64,000 bases of DNA from Flavobacteriales bacterium UBA5040 (lineage in GTDB: Bacteria > Bacteroidota > Bacteroidia > Flavobacteriales > Weeksellaceae): the NCBI GenBank assembly GCA_002415135.1, contig DIBY01000018.1, positions 124,001 to 188,000 on the forward strand, given 5' to 3'. The notes below the pieces were generated by a model that worked only from the letters and a program-made list of their open reading frames with translations, had not been told where the DNA came from and searched no databases. Below are positions 26,334 through 34,737 of the stretch, piece by piece (positions within the stretch are counted from its first letter, which is position 1; each line of letters starts with the position of its first letter). The translations under genes and the position numbers were made by a program.

Positions 26334-26738
26334 TTAATAAGGTGGACAAAGTTGACCAAAGTTCATATCTGGCAATTCTTCGCCATCATCATCGCCTTGT
26401 GCATTTTTATTATTGTCGGATGAATCCATATCGTGCGGAGAAAAGAAGACCGTTTGATATCCATTATAAAGTGGATTTAAGCGTGGATCAAATCCCGCAT
26501 CAGGATACTTTCCTAAAGTAACTCTAATTCCTTTATTCTTAATTCCTTTTTTCTCCATTCCGTCGCGAATGAGATTGATATATTCTTGTAAAACTTCTAA
26601 ATCGTACGTGTAAGTTTTGGAGTCAGGTTTAGCATTTGGCCGTTTTGCGTTAATGGTTGCATAATTACTCTTTTCATATTCATTAGCGAGTGATTCTCCT
26701 TCTCTCTTAGTAATTAGATGTTTTTGTAGACTGCTCAT
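26334..26738 (-). CDS. Conserved-type protein of unknown function, first gene of the 7TM/kinase/regulator operon
   Basis: A 134-residue soluble, charged protein without signal peptide or membrane segment. A helical N-terminal half (YDLEVLQEYINLIRDGMEKKGIKNKGIRVTLGKYP) is followed by an Asp/Asn-rich linker and a C-terminal MNFGQLCPPY tail with a single Cys four residues from the end. I do not recognise the family. It is the promoter-proximal gene of a tightly packed four-gene operon (26738 to 24242), which suggests involvement in the same signalling response. Confidence 0.6.
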   Translation of the reverse strand: MSSLQKHLITKREGESLANEYEKSNYATINAKRPNAKPDSKTYTYDLEVLQEYINLIRDGMEKKGIKNKGIRVTLGKYPDAGFDPRLNPLYNGYQTVFFSPHDMDSSDNNKNAQGDDDGEELPDMNFGQLCPPY

Positions 26739-26758
26739 TGTTTATTTTTTAATTTTAA

Positions 26759-26802
26759 CAAATCTAAAACTTATTAAGGTATAAATATAAGTGAAAACAC
26801 CC
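26759..26802 (-). promoter_or_regulatory. Promoter of the signalling operon with upstream GTG-N4-CAC dyad
   Basis: The -7 box TAGATTTG lies at 26766-26759 on the minus strand. The dyad GGGTGTTTTCAC lies at 26802-26791, 24 bases upstream of the box. The position is right for an activator next to the RNA polymerase site. The same 12-mer stands at 24237-24226. Confidence 0.45.
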
Positions 26803-26925
26803 AAAGGATCTTATTTTTTTTTATTAATACCATAATGCTATCATTTTTTGCAACTACAGGATTATTTTCTTAAATTTCGAATTCCAAATTTTATACGGAA
26901 ACAATCTCATCGAAATTACCCTACC

Positions 26926-27594
26926 ATGCAAGAATTTTCTACGGTCGCAGAGAATTATCAAAAAATAAAAACTAAATTACCTTCCAATATTCAACTCGTT
27001 GCGGTATCTAAAACGCATCCTGTTGAAAGTATACAATTGGTTTACGATTTGGGGCAAAAGGTTTTTGGTGAAAACAAAGTCCAGGAATTGATAGAGAAGC
27101 ATCCTCATTTGCCGCAGGATATTCAGTGGCATTTAATTGGCCATTTACAAACCAACAAAGTTAAATATATCGCTCCTTTTATTGATACCATCCAAAGTGT
27201 CGATTCAGAAAAAATCCTTCTTGAAATTAATAAACAAGCCGAGAAAAATAATCGAAAGATTGCAGTATTTCTTCAAGTTAAAATTGCAGAAGAAGATACA
27301 AAATATGGTTTGGAACTTCATGAAGCCAAAGAATTATTTTTAGATTATCTAAATGGTAAATTCCCCAATATTAAAATCTCTGGTTTGATGGGAATGGCGA
27401 CTTTCACGGATGATAAAGATCAGGTTAAAAAGGAATTTAATTTCCTTAAAAATCTGTTTGATCAACTTTCACTACAGCAAAAGCTGCAAACTTTATCCAT
27501 GGGAATGAGTGACGACTATCCTCTAGCGATAGAATGCGGTGCCAATTCAGTTAGAATTGGATCTGCAATTTTCGGTAGCAGAAATTACTCATAA
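26926..27594 (+). CDS. YggS/PLPBP-family pyridoxal-phosphate homeostasis protein
   Basis: A 222-residue protein from the ATG at 26926; the longer form from 26848 adds an atypical N-terminus. It is a single-domain PLP-binding TIM-barrel protein that buffers PLP and affects amino-acid and keto-acid balance in other bacteria. The PLP Lys lies in LVAVSKTHPVE. Other family marks are FGENKVQEL, WHLIGHLQTNK, GLMGMAT, LSMGMSDDYPLAIECGANSVRIGSAIFG and the C-terminal phosphate-binding SVRIGSAIFG. Confidence 0.92.
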   Translation: MQEFSTVAENYQKIKTKLPSNIQLVAVSKTHPVESIQLVYDLGQKVFGENKVQELIEKHPHLPQDIQWHLIGHLQTNKVKYIAPFIDTIQSVDSEKILLEINKQAEKNNRKIAVFLQVKIAEEDTKYGLELHEAKELFLDYLNGKFPNIKISGLMGMATFTDDKDQVKKEFNFLKNLFDQLSLQQKLQTLSMGMSDDYPLAIECGANSVRIGSAIFGSRNYS

Positions 27595-27674
27595 GCACCT
27601 TTTTTAGGTATGATTATTGCTACATAGTTGGCAAAATTAAGTCAATAATTTTATTAAATCCATAAATTTTTATA

Positions 27675-28859
27675 ATGCAAAAAATCTTAATTGTTGAAGA
27701 CGAAAAAGCCATTTCGGGCGTCCTACAAAGTATTCTATCAGATGAATTACCTGATTACGAATTTATTATTGCCGAAGACGGTTTAGAAGGCTTCAAACAA
27801 ATAGAGAAAGAAGATTTCGCTTTGGTTGTTTCTGATATCAAAATGCCAAAAGTTTCGGGTACCGAACTTTTAAAGCAAGCACTTCAGTTGAAACCTGACA
27901 CCACTTTTGTGATGATTTCTGGACATGCTGATATCGACACTGCTGTAGATTGCTTAAAGTCAGGAGCATATGATTTTATCTCTAAACCTATTGATATCAA
28001 CAGACTGATCACCAGTGTTAAAAATGCTTTAGATAGAAGAATTTTACAAAAGACCAATCAGCATTTAAAAAATGAGAATACCACTTTAAAGAAAAAAGTG
28101 AATAAGAAATATCAGATGATTGGTGAATCTCCTGCCTTGAAAAAAATTCAGGATATGATTGAAAAGGTCGCTGCATCTGACGCTAGAGTTCTCATTACCG
28201 GACCTAACGGTGCGGGAAAAGAATTGGTTGCTCATGCAATCCACGCACAAAGTGATCGAAGTAAAGGTCCAATGATCGAGGTTAACTGTGCCGCAATTCC
28301 TTCTGAACTAATTGAATCGGAATTATTTGGACACGTGAAAGGAAGTTTTACAGGCGCAATTAAAGATAAACAAGGAAAATTTGAGTTAGCCAATAACGGA
28401 ACAATCTTCTTGGATGAAATTGGAGATATGTCATTAATTGCGCAGGCAAAAGTTCTTCGTGCGCTTCAGGAAAGCAAAGTTTCTCCAGTTGGAAGTGACA
28501 AGGAAATTAAAGTAGACGTAAGAGTTTTGGCTGCTACCAATAAAAATATGCAGGCAGAAATTCAAGCAGGCAAATTTAGAGAAGATTTGTACCACCGCCT
28601 TTCTGTTATCGAGATTTATGTTCCTTCTCTAGATGAGCGAAAAGATGATATCAAACTTTTGGTGAAACATTTTTCAAAAGTTATTTCTGATGAACACGGT
28701 ACGGCTTTAAAAACTTTCGATGATAAGGCGATCAAGGCTTTAGAAAATTTCAGTTGGACCGGAAATATCCGCGAACTTCGGAATGTTGTTGAACGTCTAA
28801 TTATCCTGGGATCAAATCCCATAAACGGCGATGATGTGGCCAGTTTTGTTAGAAAATAG
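27675..28859 (+). CDS. NtrC-type sigma-54 response regulator lacking a DNA-binding HTH
   Basis: A 394-residue protein with a receiver (phospho-acceptor Asp54 in VVSDIKMP) followed by a sigma-54-interaction AAA+ domain. Walker A is TGPNGAGKE (175-183), the sigma-54 contact loop is GSFTGA (223-228, usual GAFTGA), Walker B is IFLDEIGDM, and the arginine-finger region is REDLYHRLSV. The protein stops after the AAA+ lid (NIRELRNVVERLIILG) with about 18 residues left. The Fis-type HTH that normally reads enhancer DNA is therefore absent. No partner kinase is adjacent. It may activate from solution or act through another DNA-binding protein. Confidence 0.9.
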   Translation: MQKILIVEDEKAISGVLQSILSDELPDYEFIIAEDGLEGFKQIEKEDFALVVSDIKMPKVSGTELLKQALQLKPDTTFVMISGHADIDTAVDCLKSGAYDFISKPIDINRLITSVKNALDRRILQKTNQHLKNENTTLKKKVNKKYQMIGESPALKKIQDMIEKVAASDARVLITGPNGAGKELVAHAIHAQSDRSKGPMIEVNCAAIPSELIESELFGHVKGSFTGAIKDKQGKFELANNGTIFLDEIGDMSLIAQAKVLRALQESKVSPVGSDKEIKVDVRVLAATNKNMQAEIQAGKFREDLYHRLSVIEIYVPSLDERKDDIKLLVKHFSKVISDEHGTALKTFDDKAIKALENFSWTGNIRELRNVVERLIILGSNPINGDDVASFVRK

Positions 28860-28898
28860 TTTTTTCTTTTACGATTAAATTTTCAATAAAAATGATAT

Positions 28899-28927
28899 AA
28901 AGCCAGACGAATTCCGTTTGGCTTTTT
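28899..28927 (+). terminator. Terminator after the NtrC-like gene
   Basis: AAAGCCAGACG (28899-28909) pairs with CGTTTGGCTTT (28915-28925) with one G-T position, followed by a T-run. Confidence 0.75.
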
Positions 28928-29042
28928 CATTTCCAAATTTTAGCGAGGAGTTATTTTGGCATACAACATGATGTAAATTAAGTACAGAAATAGAAATTTC
29001 AATTTTTTATTCCGTACTAGTTTAACATTAAAAAATATTATT

Positions 29043-29576
29043 ATGGCAAAGAAAACCACATCTAAAGGAAAAATCGCTCCTAAAGCGGATGCAGCAGATC
29101 AATTAAAAGATTTTATGATCGATGGCTTGAAAGACCTCTATTGGGCCGAAAAAGCGTTGGTTAAAAGTCTTCCTAAAATGGCAAAGAATGCTACATCTCG
29201 ACATTTAACAACTGCAATCAATGATCATTTATCAGAAACTAAAAATCAGGTTAAACGGTTAGAAGGAGCATTTAAATATTTAGGAATTAAAGCTGAAGCG
29301 GTAAAATGTGATGCAATGGCTGGCTTATTAAAAGAAGCAACAGGAATTATGGAAGAAACCCAACCTGGTGCAGTAAGAGATGCCGCAATTATAGCTGCCT
29401 CTCAAAAGGTGGAACATTATGAGATTGCTTCGTACGGAACCATGGCAACCTACGCCAAATTATTGGGTGAAAAAGACGTTCTAAAATTACTTTTAGAAAC
29501 ATTAAAAGAGGAAAAAACTTGTGATAAAGATTTAACGAAGTTGGCGAAAACTGAAATCAACGTAAAAGCAAAATAA
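29043..29576 (+). CDS. DUF892 (YciE/YciF) ferritin-like protein
   Basis: A 177-residue four-helix ferritin-like protein of the DUF892 family, whose members are induced by osmotic or general stress in other bacteria. The run LKDFMIDGLKDLYWAEKALVKSLPKMAKNA is the family N-terminal signature. Conserved acidic/His metal-type residues follow in HLSETKNQVKRLE, AIIAASQKVEHYEIASYGTM and LKEEKTCDKDL. A Lys/Ala-rich N-terminal leader (about 18 residues) precedes the domain. A hairpin terminator follows, so it is probably monocistronic. The biochemical function is unsettled. Confidence 0.88.
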   Translation: MAKKTTSKGKIAPKADAADQLKDFMIDGLKDLYWAEKALVKSLPKMAKNATSRHLTTAINDHLSETKNQVKRLEGAFKYLGIKAEAVKCDAMAGLLKEATGIMEETQPGAVRDAAIIAASQKVEHYEIASYGTMATYAKLLGEKDVLKLLLETLKEEKTCDKDLTKLAKTEINVKAK

Positions 29577-29581
29577 TACAG

Positions 29582-29608
29582 GTAGCGATCTAATGGTCGC
29601 TATTTTTG
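29582..29608 (+). terminator. Terminator after the DUF892 gene
   Basis: TAGCGA (29583-29588) pairs with TCGCTA (29597-29602), followed by TTTTTG. Confidence 0.75.
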
Positions 29609-29675
29609 TTAGTATCTGAATCGTTTAAGTCAGCAACTTTTTCGTGAATATTATAAATCATTAAAATAAAAAACA

Positions 29676-30212
29676 ATGTCAAATTTAAAAAATAAGAAAG
29701 TTGCAATTTTAGCAGCAGACGGTTACGAGCAATCAGAATTAGAAAGTCCAATGAAAGCTTTGAAAGATGCCGGCGCAGAAATAGAAATTATCTCTCTAAA
29801 ATCTGGTGAAATTAAAGCCATGAAAGATCATCAGTGGAGCAATTCAGTCAAAGTCGACAAAATTGTTTCCGAAATTGATTGTGCGGATTACGATGCGCTT
29901 TTATTGCCAGGCGGTGTGATCAATCCGGATGCATTAAGAGCAAATGAAGATGCTGTGAATTTCGTTAAAGGTTTTTTTAAAGCCAATAAGCCAGTTGCAG
30001 CGATCTGTCATGCACCTCAAACTTTAATTAATGCGGAAGTAATCTCAGGAAAGAAAATGACTTCCTACAAATCAATATCTGCTGATTTAAAAAATGCCGG
30101 TGCCAATTGGGTTGACCAAGAAGTTGTAACCGACGGAAATTTGACTACAAGTCGTTCACCAGAAGATTTACCAGCTTTTAATCAGAGAATGATAGACGAG
30201 TTCTCCAAATAA
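29676..30212 (+). CDS. DJ-1/PfpI-family protein (YhbO-like deglycase or protease-fold)
   Basis: A 178-residue DJ-1/PfpI fold. The nucleophile Cys is in PVAAICHAPQTL, followed by His, with the Glu of the active site in the YEQSELESP segment near the N-terminus. DWQ/TSR features (GANWVDQEVVTDGNLTTSRSPEDLPAF) are typical of the PfpI/YhbO branch, which has been linked to glycation repair and stress survival. The specific reaction is debated in the literature. The next gene starts 25 bases downstream but has its own -7 box. Confidence 0.88.
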   Translation: MSNLKNKKVAILAADGYEQSELESPMKALKDAGAEIEIISLKSGEIKAMKDHQWSNSVKVDKIVSEIDCADYDALLLPGGVINPDALRANEDAVNFVKGFFKANKPVAAICHAPQTLINAEVISGKKMTSYKSISADLKNAGANWVDQEVVTDGNLTTSRSPEDLPAFNQRMIDEFSK

Positions 30213-30225
30213 AATTTTCACTATT

Positions 30226-30233
30226 TAAATTTG
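30226..30233 (+). promoter_or_regulatory. -7 box almost touching the next start codon
   Basis: TAAATTTG matches TAnnTTTG and is only 4 bases before the ATG at 30238. A transcript from it would have no or almost no leader. Confidence 0.45.
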
Positions 30234-30237
30234 CGCC

Positions 30238-30840
30238 ATGAAAAATAAAATTCCTACACATAAAATCGGGGCAGAAAGTGAAGCTATTTCAAAAATTATT
30301 TTAGATAATGTTGAGTTAGCTAAAATTCATTTTGAAATCGTAAAAAAACGTTTCCTGGATATCAATTCGTGGGAACTTTTTGCTGGAAAGAATAAAGCAA
30401 AATTTACCCTTCGTAATCAGAAGGGTGAATTAGTTTTAGACCCGCCACAAGTTGGAAATTATATCAGTATTAGAGTTCCTCTTCTACCAAATAAAGATGA
30501 AGACCATTTTGACTGGGTGAAAATTGAAGTTTACGAAGAAGAAAAAAAAGAGGATTATGAAGCAATTTATATTCGTCTGCGACCAACTTCTAATCCAACT
30601 AATCCTTCTGATGAAGTTACTCATTTCTTAGATTCAACGGCAACTTCTAACTTTTTCATTAGAAGAAACGGGAGAGAAATTTCCGCAGAAGTGTATGCCA
30701 GAAATGAAGTTCCTAATTTTGAGGATAAAACACTTTTGAAGAAAATAAGAAATAAAGCAGTTGCACTTGGTGGAATGCTAATTGGCAGCAAACTTCAGTG
30801 GGAAGGATTAACAGATGGATTAATTAGAGATGAAAAATAA
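30238..30840 (+). CDS. Protein of unknown function
   Basis: A 200-residue soluble protein without signal peptide. A helical N-terminal region (ISKIILDNVELAKIHFEIVKKRF) is followed by a beta-rich body (GNYISIRVPLLPNKDEDHFDWVKIEVYEEE and TSNFFIRRNGREISAEVYARNEVPNFEDK). I recognise no family. The coding end overlaps the start of the DUF72 gene by 11 bases, so the two are translationally coupled and may share a task. The start codon is fixed by the -7 box directly in front of it. Confidence 0.65.
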   Translation: MKNKIPTHKIGAESEAISKIILDNVELAKIHFEIVKKRFLDINSWELFAGKNKAKFTLRNQKGELVLDPPQVGNYISIRVPLLPNKDEDHFDWVKIEVYEEEKKEDYEAIYIRLRPTSNPTNPSDEVTHFLDSTATSNFFIRRNGREISAEVYARNEVPNFEDKTLLKKIRNKAVALGGMLIGSKLQWEGLTDGLIRDEK

Positions 30841-31555
30841 AATTTTTATTGGTTGTTCTGGTTTTTCAGAAAAATCTTGGAAAGGTTTTTTCTACCCCGA
30901 GGATTTACATTCCAGGGAATATTTAAGTTTTTATTCAAAGCATTTGAATGCCATAGAAATTAATTCTACTTTTTATAGAAAACCAACTTTGAAAACACTG
31001 GAAAAATGGTTTAATGAAACTGAAGAAGATTTTAGATTTTTTATTAAAATTCCGAAAACCATTACTCATCTTAAAAAACTGGTTGAAACTGAAATTGATA
31101 CTGTAGAATTTTGCAGCCATATTTCATTAGGTTTAAAAGAGAAATTAGCAGGATTTCTTTTTCAGCTTCCACCTTCATTTCAATTTAGCGAAGAAAATTT
31201 AGAAAAAATACTCCAGACTGTAGATGATCATTATTTGAATGTGGTTGAATTTCGTCATTCTTCCTGGTGGATTCCCGACGTTTTTGTTACTTTAAAAAGA
31301 AAAAATATTATCTTCTCAGGTGTTTCAATTCCTAGAGAAATTCCCGATGATTTTATTATTAATGACGATGATTCTGCTTATTATCGTCTTCATGGAGTTC
31401 CTCAAATGTTTAAATCAGAATATTTAGAAAAGGAGCTTATCAATTTAGCTGAAAATATTAAAATTTTTAAAGGAACTTATTTTATTTTCTTTAATAATAC
31501 TTACGGAACTGCCGGAATTAAAAATGCACTCTATTTAAAAGATCAATTCTTGTGA
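30830..31555 (+). CDS. DUF72 (YecE-like) TIM-barrel protein
   Basis: A 241-residue protein of the DUF72 family. Marks are IGCSGFSEKSWKGFFYPE at the N-terminus, LNAIEINSTFYRKPTLKTLEKWFNETEEDFRFFIKIPKTITH, LGFLFQLPPSF-like LAGFLFQLPPSFQF, VVEFRHSSWW and YYRLHG near the C-terminus. All are characteristic of the family, which has a TIM-barrel fold and no established reaction. It overlaps the preceding unknown gene by 11 bases. Confidence 0.9.
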   Translation: MKNKIFIGCSGFSEKSWKGFFYPEDLHSREYLSFYSKHLNAIEINSTFYRKPTLKTLEKWFNETEEDFRFFIKIPKTITHLKKLVETEIDTVEFCSHISLGLKEKLAGFLFQLPPSFQFSEENLEKILQTVDDHYLNVVEFRHSSWWIPDVFVTLKRKNIIFSGVSIPREIPDDFIINDDDSAYYRLHGVPQMFKSEYLEKELINLAENIKIFKGTYFIFFNNTYGTAGIKNALYLKDQFL

Positions 31556-31636
31556 TTCTAAAATTGATAGATGAGGACTTCTACGAATGATAGGAACAAA
31601 AAACCGCTAATCAAAAGTAATGTAGAAAGTTTGCTG

Positions 31637-31644
31637 TAAATTTG
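31637..31644 (+). promoter_or_regulatory. -7 box for the MATE gene
   Basis: TAAATTTG (TAnnTTTG), 20 bases before the ATG at 31665. Confidence 0.45.
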
Positions 31645-31664
31645 CCGCAAATTTTTTTATAGTT

Positions 31665-33029
31665 ATGCAAATTCTAAATCCCGAACTTTCCAGAAGATTA
31701 TTTAAGCTTGCCCTTCCCGTAATGATCACGCAGGTTGGTCAAGTATCTGTGCAGCTTTTTGATAATATTATGGTTGGGAAACTTTTGGGTGCAGATGCTC
31801 TAGCTTCTGTATCACTTGCAAATGGGGTTTTCTTTTCTGTCTTTGTTTTGGCTCTGGGTTTTTCTTTGGCCATACCTCCCCTAGTTTCAGAAGCTCATTC
31901 TCAAAATGATCATAAAACCATCAATCGCGTCTTCCGCCACGGTTTCGTGGTTAATATGCTTATAGGTCTCGCGTTAGTTATTGCGATGCTTTTAGCGATG
32001 CCCTTATTATATCATCTCAATCAGCCCGAAAAAATTCTTCCAGATACAGAAAGTTATCTCCGAATTACCATTATCAGTATCATTCCATTTATGGCGTTTC
32101 AAACGATGCGCGAAGTTTCTGAAGGTTTAAGTTTTACGATCGGCGTTACCAAAGCGACCATCATCGCGAATGTTATCAATATCGTGCTGAATTACATCTT
32201 TATTAAAGGAGTTGGTATGGATTCTCTGGGAGTAGATGGTTCGGCCTACGCCTCTTTCATTGCAAGGATTTTTATGGTAATTTTCCTTTTTGTCGTGATG
32301 AGAAAGCATCCCACTACCAAAAGATATATGGATGACTTCAGTTTGAAAACGAAACTTTTTCAGAAGAAGATGTTCCAAACATTAATTAAATTAGGACTTC
32401 CTACCGCTTTACAGATGTTTTTTGAAGTAACTGCTTTTGCAGGCGCCGCCTTTATTTGCGGTTTGATTTCGGCAAATGATATTGCTTCGCACCAAATTGC
32501 TTTGTCGATGGCTTCTTTTACTTTTAATTTAAGTATAGGATTTAGTGTAGCTTCAACGGTGATGATTGGCCGCCGAGCGGGTGAAAGAGATTTTGTGGGA
32601 TTACAGAAAGTGGGAATTAATAATATGAAAATTGTATTTATCTTCATGGCCTTCTGTGGTTTGTTCTTTATTGTAGGCCGAAACATATTACCGACCTTCT
32701 TTACTAAAAAAGAAGATATTGAAGTTATAATGCTTGCATCAAAACTATTGATCATTGCCGCTTTATTTCAATTATCAGATGGTGTACAAGTTGTGGCACT
32801 TGGGATTTTGCGTGGGATTCAGGATGTTAAAATTCCATCATTGATCACTTTTGTCGCGTACTGGATCATCACCATTCCATTAGGATATTTTCTGTGTGTG
32901 ACACTCAATATGGGCGCTTGGGGAATGTGGATTGCGCTCGGGTTAGGCCTCACGATTTCAGCGGTCTTCCTTGTCATGCGATTCTTTAAACTTTCCCAAC
33001 GAAAAATTGATGCAGCAGTTGCTCATTAA
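31665..33029 (+). CDS. MATE-family multidrug efflux transporter (NorM-like)
   Basis: A 454-residue inner-membrane exporter with twelve predicted helices in two homologous halves. Family marks include KLALPVMITQVGQVSVQLFDNIMVGKLLGADALASVSLANGVFF at the start of the first half and KLGLPTALQMFFEVTAFAGAAFICG at the start of the second. NorM-type proteins expel cationic drugs in exchange for Na+ or H+; actual substrates here are unknown. It is monocistronic, with its own -7 box and a strong terminator. Confidence 0.92.
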   Translation: MQILNPELSRRLFKLALPVMITQVGQVSVQLFDNIMVGKLLGADALASVSLANGVFFSVFVLALGFSLAIPPLVSEAHSQNDHKTINRVFRHGFVVNMLIGLALVIAMLLAMPLLYHLNQPEKILPDTESYLRITIISIIPFMAFQTMREVSEGLSFTIGVTKATIIANVINIVLNYIFIKGVGMDSLGVDGSAYASFIARIFMVIFLFVVMRKHPTTKRYMDDFSLKTKLFQKKMFQTLIKLGLPTALQMFFEVTAFAGAAFICGLISANDIASHQIALSMASFTFNLSIGFSVASTVMIGRRAGERDFVGLQKVGINNMKIVFIFMAFCGLFFIVGRNILPTFFTKKEDIEVIMLASKLLIIAALFQLSDGVQVVALGILRGIQDVKIPSLITFVAYWIITIPLGYFLCVTLNMGAWGMWIALGLGLTISAVFLVMRFFKLSQRKIDAAVAH

Positions 33030-33033
33030 AAAT

Positions 33034-33067
33034 AATCCCTGAAGAAATATCGCTTCAGGGATTTTTG
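33034..33067 (+). terminator. Terminator after the MATE gene
   Basis: ATCCCTGAAG (33035-33044) pairs with CTTCAGGGAT (33053-33062), followed by a T-run. Confidence 0.85.
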
Positions 33068-33659
33068 TTAGAATTAATTTGCTGCTGATCACTTTAATTT
33101 ATTATAAACTTTAATTTAAAGGTTGCTTTCTTTTAACCTCAATTAATTGCTCCATACGCAACTTTACAAAAAGCTCATTTTTAAAAGCCGTGTTGTGAAA
33201 TGAAAAGATAGCGCAGTTTTTTTAGCTCTACTATATTTTGAAGTCAATTCTTAACTTCCTATAGCGTTTGTAAAATCTGTAAAAATTTGACGAAATTATA
33301 ATTTCTGATTTTGTTATTTTCAATTTCGTTCGTCACTTCTTTGATAAAATTAGATTTTCCAGAACTAAATTTCTGTAAAGCGAAGAAAAAAGATTAACAG
33401 TTGTAAATCAAAAACTCTAATAGATTTTACGCAATTCTTCATAAAAAAGTCATTGACTAGCTTTAAATAAAGCTATTGCTTACTTCACTAATTACATCGT
33501 ATAAAGGTAATTGCGCATTTCCCGCAAACCCAAAAGGTGTTTATACTATGCTTATCATTGTTTAAGGTGATTTTGTTAATATCATTATTGTTTGTGATTT
33601 CTTGAACTCTTATTGCCACTACATTTGTATCACTAATTAACCAATAAAATTTTTTAATC
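33068..33659 (+). promoter_or_regulatory. Long noncoding region upstream of the curli operon
   Basis: About 590 AT-rich bases without a convincing gene, the longest noncoding stretch in the window. It ends with a promoter-like TACATTTG at 33620-33627, 32 bases before csgA1, with a TTG at 33602-33604. The TTG-box gap is only 15 bases, shorter than the usual 19-21. An imperfect AAACCC/GGTGTTT dyad lies at 33526-33542. The size is consistent with heavy regulation, as upstream of E. coli curli genes, but no protein-binding sites can be assigned. Confidence 0.5.
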
Positions 33660-34478
33660 ATGAAAAAATTAATTACTAGTGCTATCGCACTTATCGCAGT
33701 AAGCTTTACTTACGCACAAGGGAATATGGATTATACATCTCAGTATGGAAATCTTAACAGCGCTGTTGTCAACCAAACTGGTATGATGAATTACAACAAT
33801 CTAGAACAAGATGGTAACCGTAATGATGCCACCGTTGATCAAACTGGTGCGATGAATGTAAATGAGGCTTTAAGTCAAGGGAATAGAAACCGAATTGATG
33901 TTGATCAGGTTGGTTTAGGCAATTACAATTCCACAGAACAATATGGTAACAGAAACAGAGCAAAAACTGATCAAGATGGTTGGTTCAACTCTGTAGAGCA
34001 AGTGCAAACAGGTAATCGTAACAGAGTTACTGCAACTCAAGACGGTTTATTCAATGAAGCTTACCAAGATCAAATGGGTAACCGTAACAGAGCGACGATC
34101 ACTCAAGATGGTGTAGCTAACTTATCTATTCAAGACCAAGTTGGAAATAGAAACAAAGCTACGGGTTTACAAGTTGGTTGGTTTAATGAACTATATCAAA
34201 TTCAAGACGGAAATAGAAACAGTGCAGATCATACTCAAGCAGGTGATGGTAACTTAGCAGTTTCTTGGCAAATTGGAAATGATAATGAAACTATAGGATG
34301 GTCTCAAGGTGACGACAATACTATTATACAGTTACAAGATGGTGACAGAAACTTCGCTGATGATTACCAAGTAGGTAATAACAATTATGCTGAAGTTTTC
34401 CAAACAGGGACAGATCATATTCATGTTGGAACTCAAATCGGAAACGGTAACTATTTGAGCACTACTCAATCTAACTAA
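33660..34478 (+). CDS. csgA: Curlin-repeat protein, CsgA-like major amyloid subunit 1
   Basis: A 272-residue secreted protein: signal peptide (MKKLITSAIALIAVSFTYAQ), then about 22 consecutive half-repeats of the curlin type, x5-Q-x-G-x-x-N. They make roughly eleven 22-residue full repeats, about twice E. coli CsgA. Each is expected to form one strand-turn-strand layer of an amyloid beta-solenoid. Many turns read GNRNR or GNRNK. The His-containing cap ending DHIHVGTQIGNGNY is shared with the next gene. A hairpin attenuator follows the gene and separates it from the paralogue. Confidence 0.93.
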   Translation: MKKLITSAIALIAVSFTYAQGNMDYTSQYGNLNSAVVNQTGMMNYNNLEQDGNRNDATVDQTGAMNVNEALSQGNRNRIDVDQVGLGNYNSTEQYGNRNRAKTDQDGWFNSVEQVQTGNRNRVTATQDGLFNEAYQDQMGNRNRATITQDGVANLSIQDQVGNRNKATGLQVGWFNELYQIQDGNRNSADHTQAGDGNLAVSWQIGNDNETIGWSQGDDNTIIQLQDGDRNFADDYQVGNNNYAEVFQTGTDHIHVGTQIGNGNYLSTTQSN

Positions 34479-34498
34479 TCATTTTCGAAAACTATTTT

Positions 34499-34530
34499 AA
34501 GGAGCCATCTTTTTTGGCTCCTCTTTTATT
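34499..34530 (+). terminator. Attenuator/terminator between the two curlin genes
   Basis: AGGAGCC (34500-34506) pairs with GGCTCCT (34516-34522), followed by CTTTT. It should stop a share of transcripts after csgA1. Confidence 0.75.
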
Positions 34531-34596
34531 TATTTTGAATTATAAATTTTTAAACTTATTTCTTTTAAAAAATCCGATTGAGAACGACGTACAGTT

Positions 34597-34625
34597 AAAC
34601 ACCCAAATTCAATAAGTGTTTTCAC
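34597..34625 (+). promoter_or_regulatory. AAACACC ... GTGTTTTCAC dyad upstream of the second curlin gene
   Basis: AAACACCC (34597-34604) and GTGTTTTCAC (34616-34625) form a dyad. The second half is the same 10-mer, in the same transcription-relative orientation, as the sites before the signalling operon (26800-26791) and near 24226. No TAnnTTTG box stands at the matching distance here, so its role is open. Confidence 0.35.
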
Positions 34626-34737
34626 TTGTAACCTAACCATTTTTAAGGATGTTTACAAAACCATTAGTAATAGTTAAAAAATTCCTAATAATATGTGCGA
34701 CCTTAGCATTAATAACTAACCATAAAAACTTTTAATC

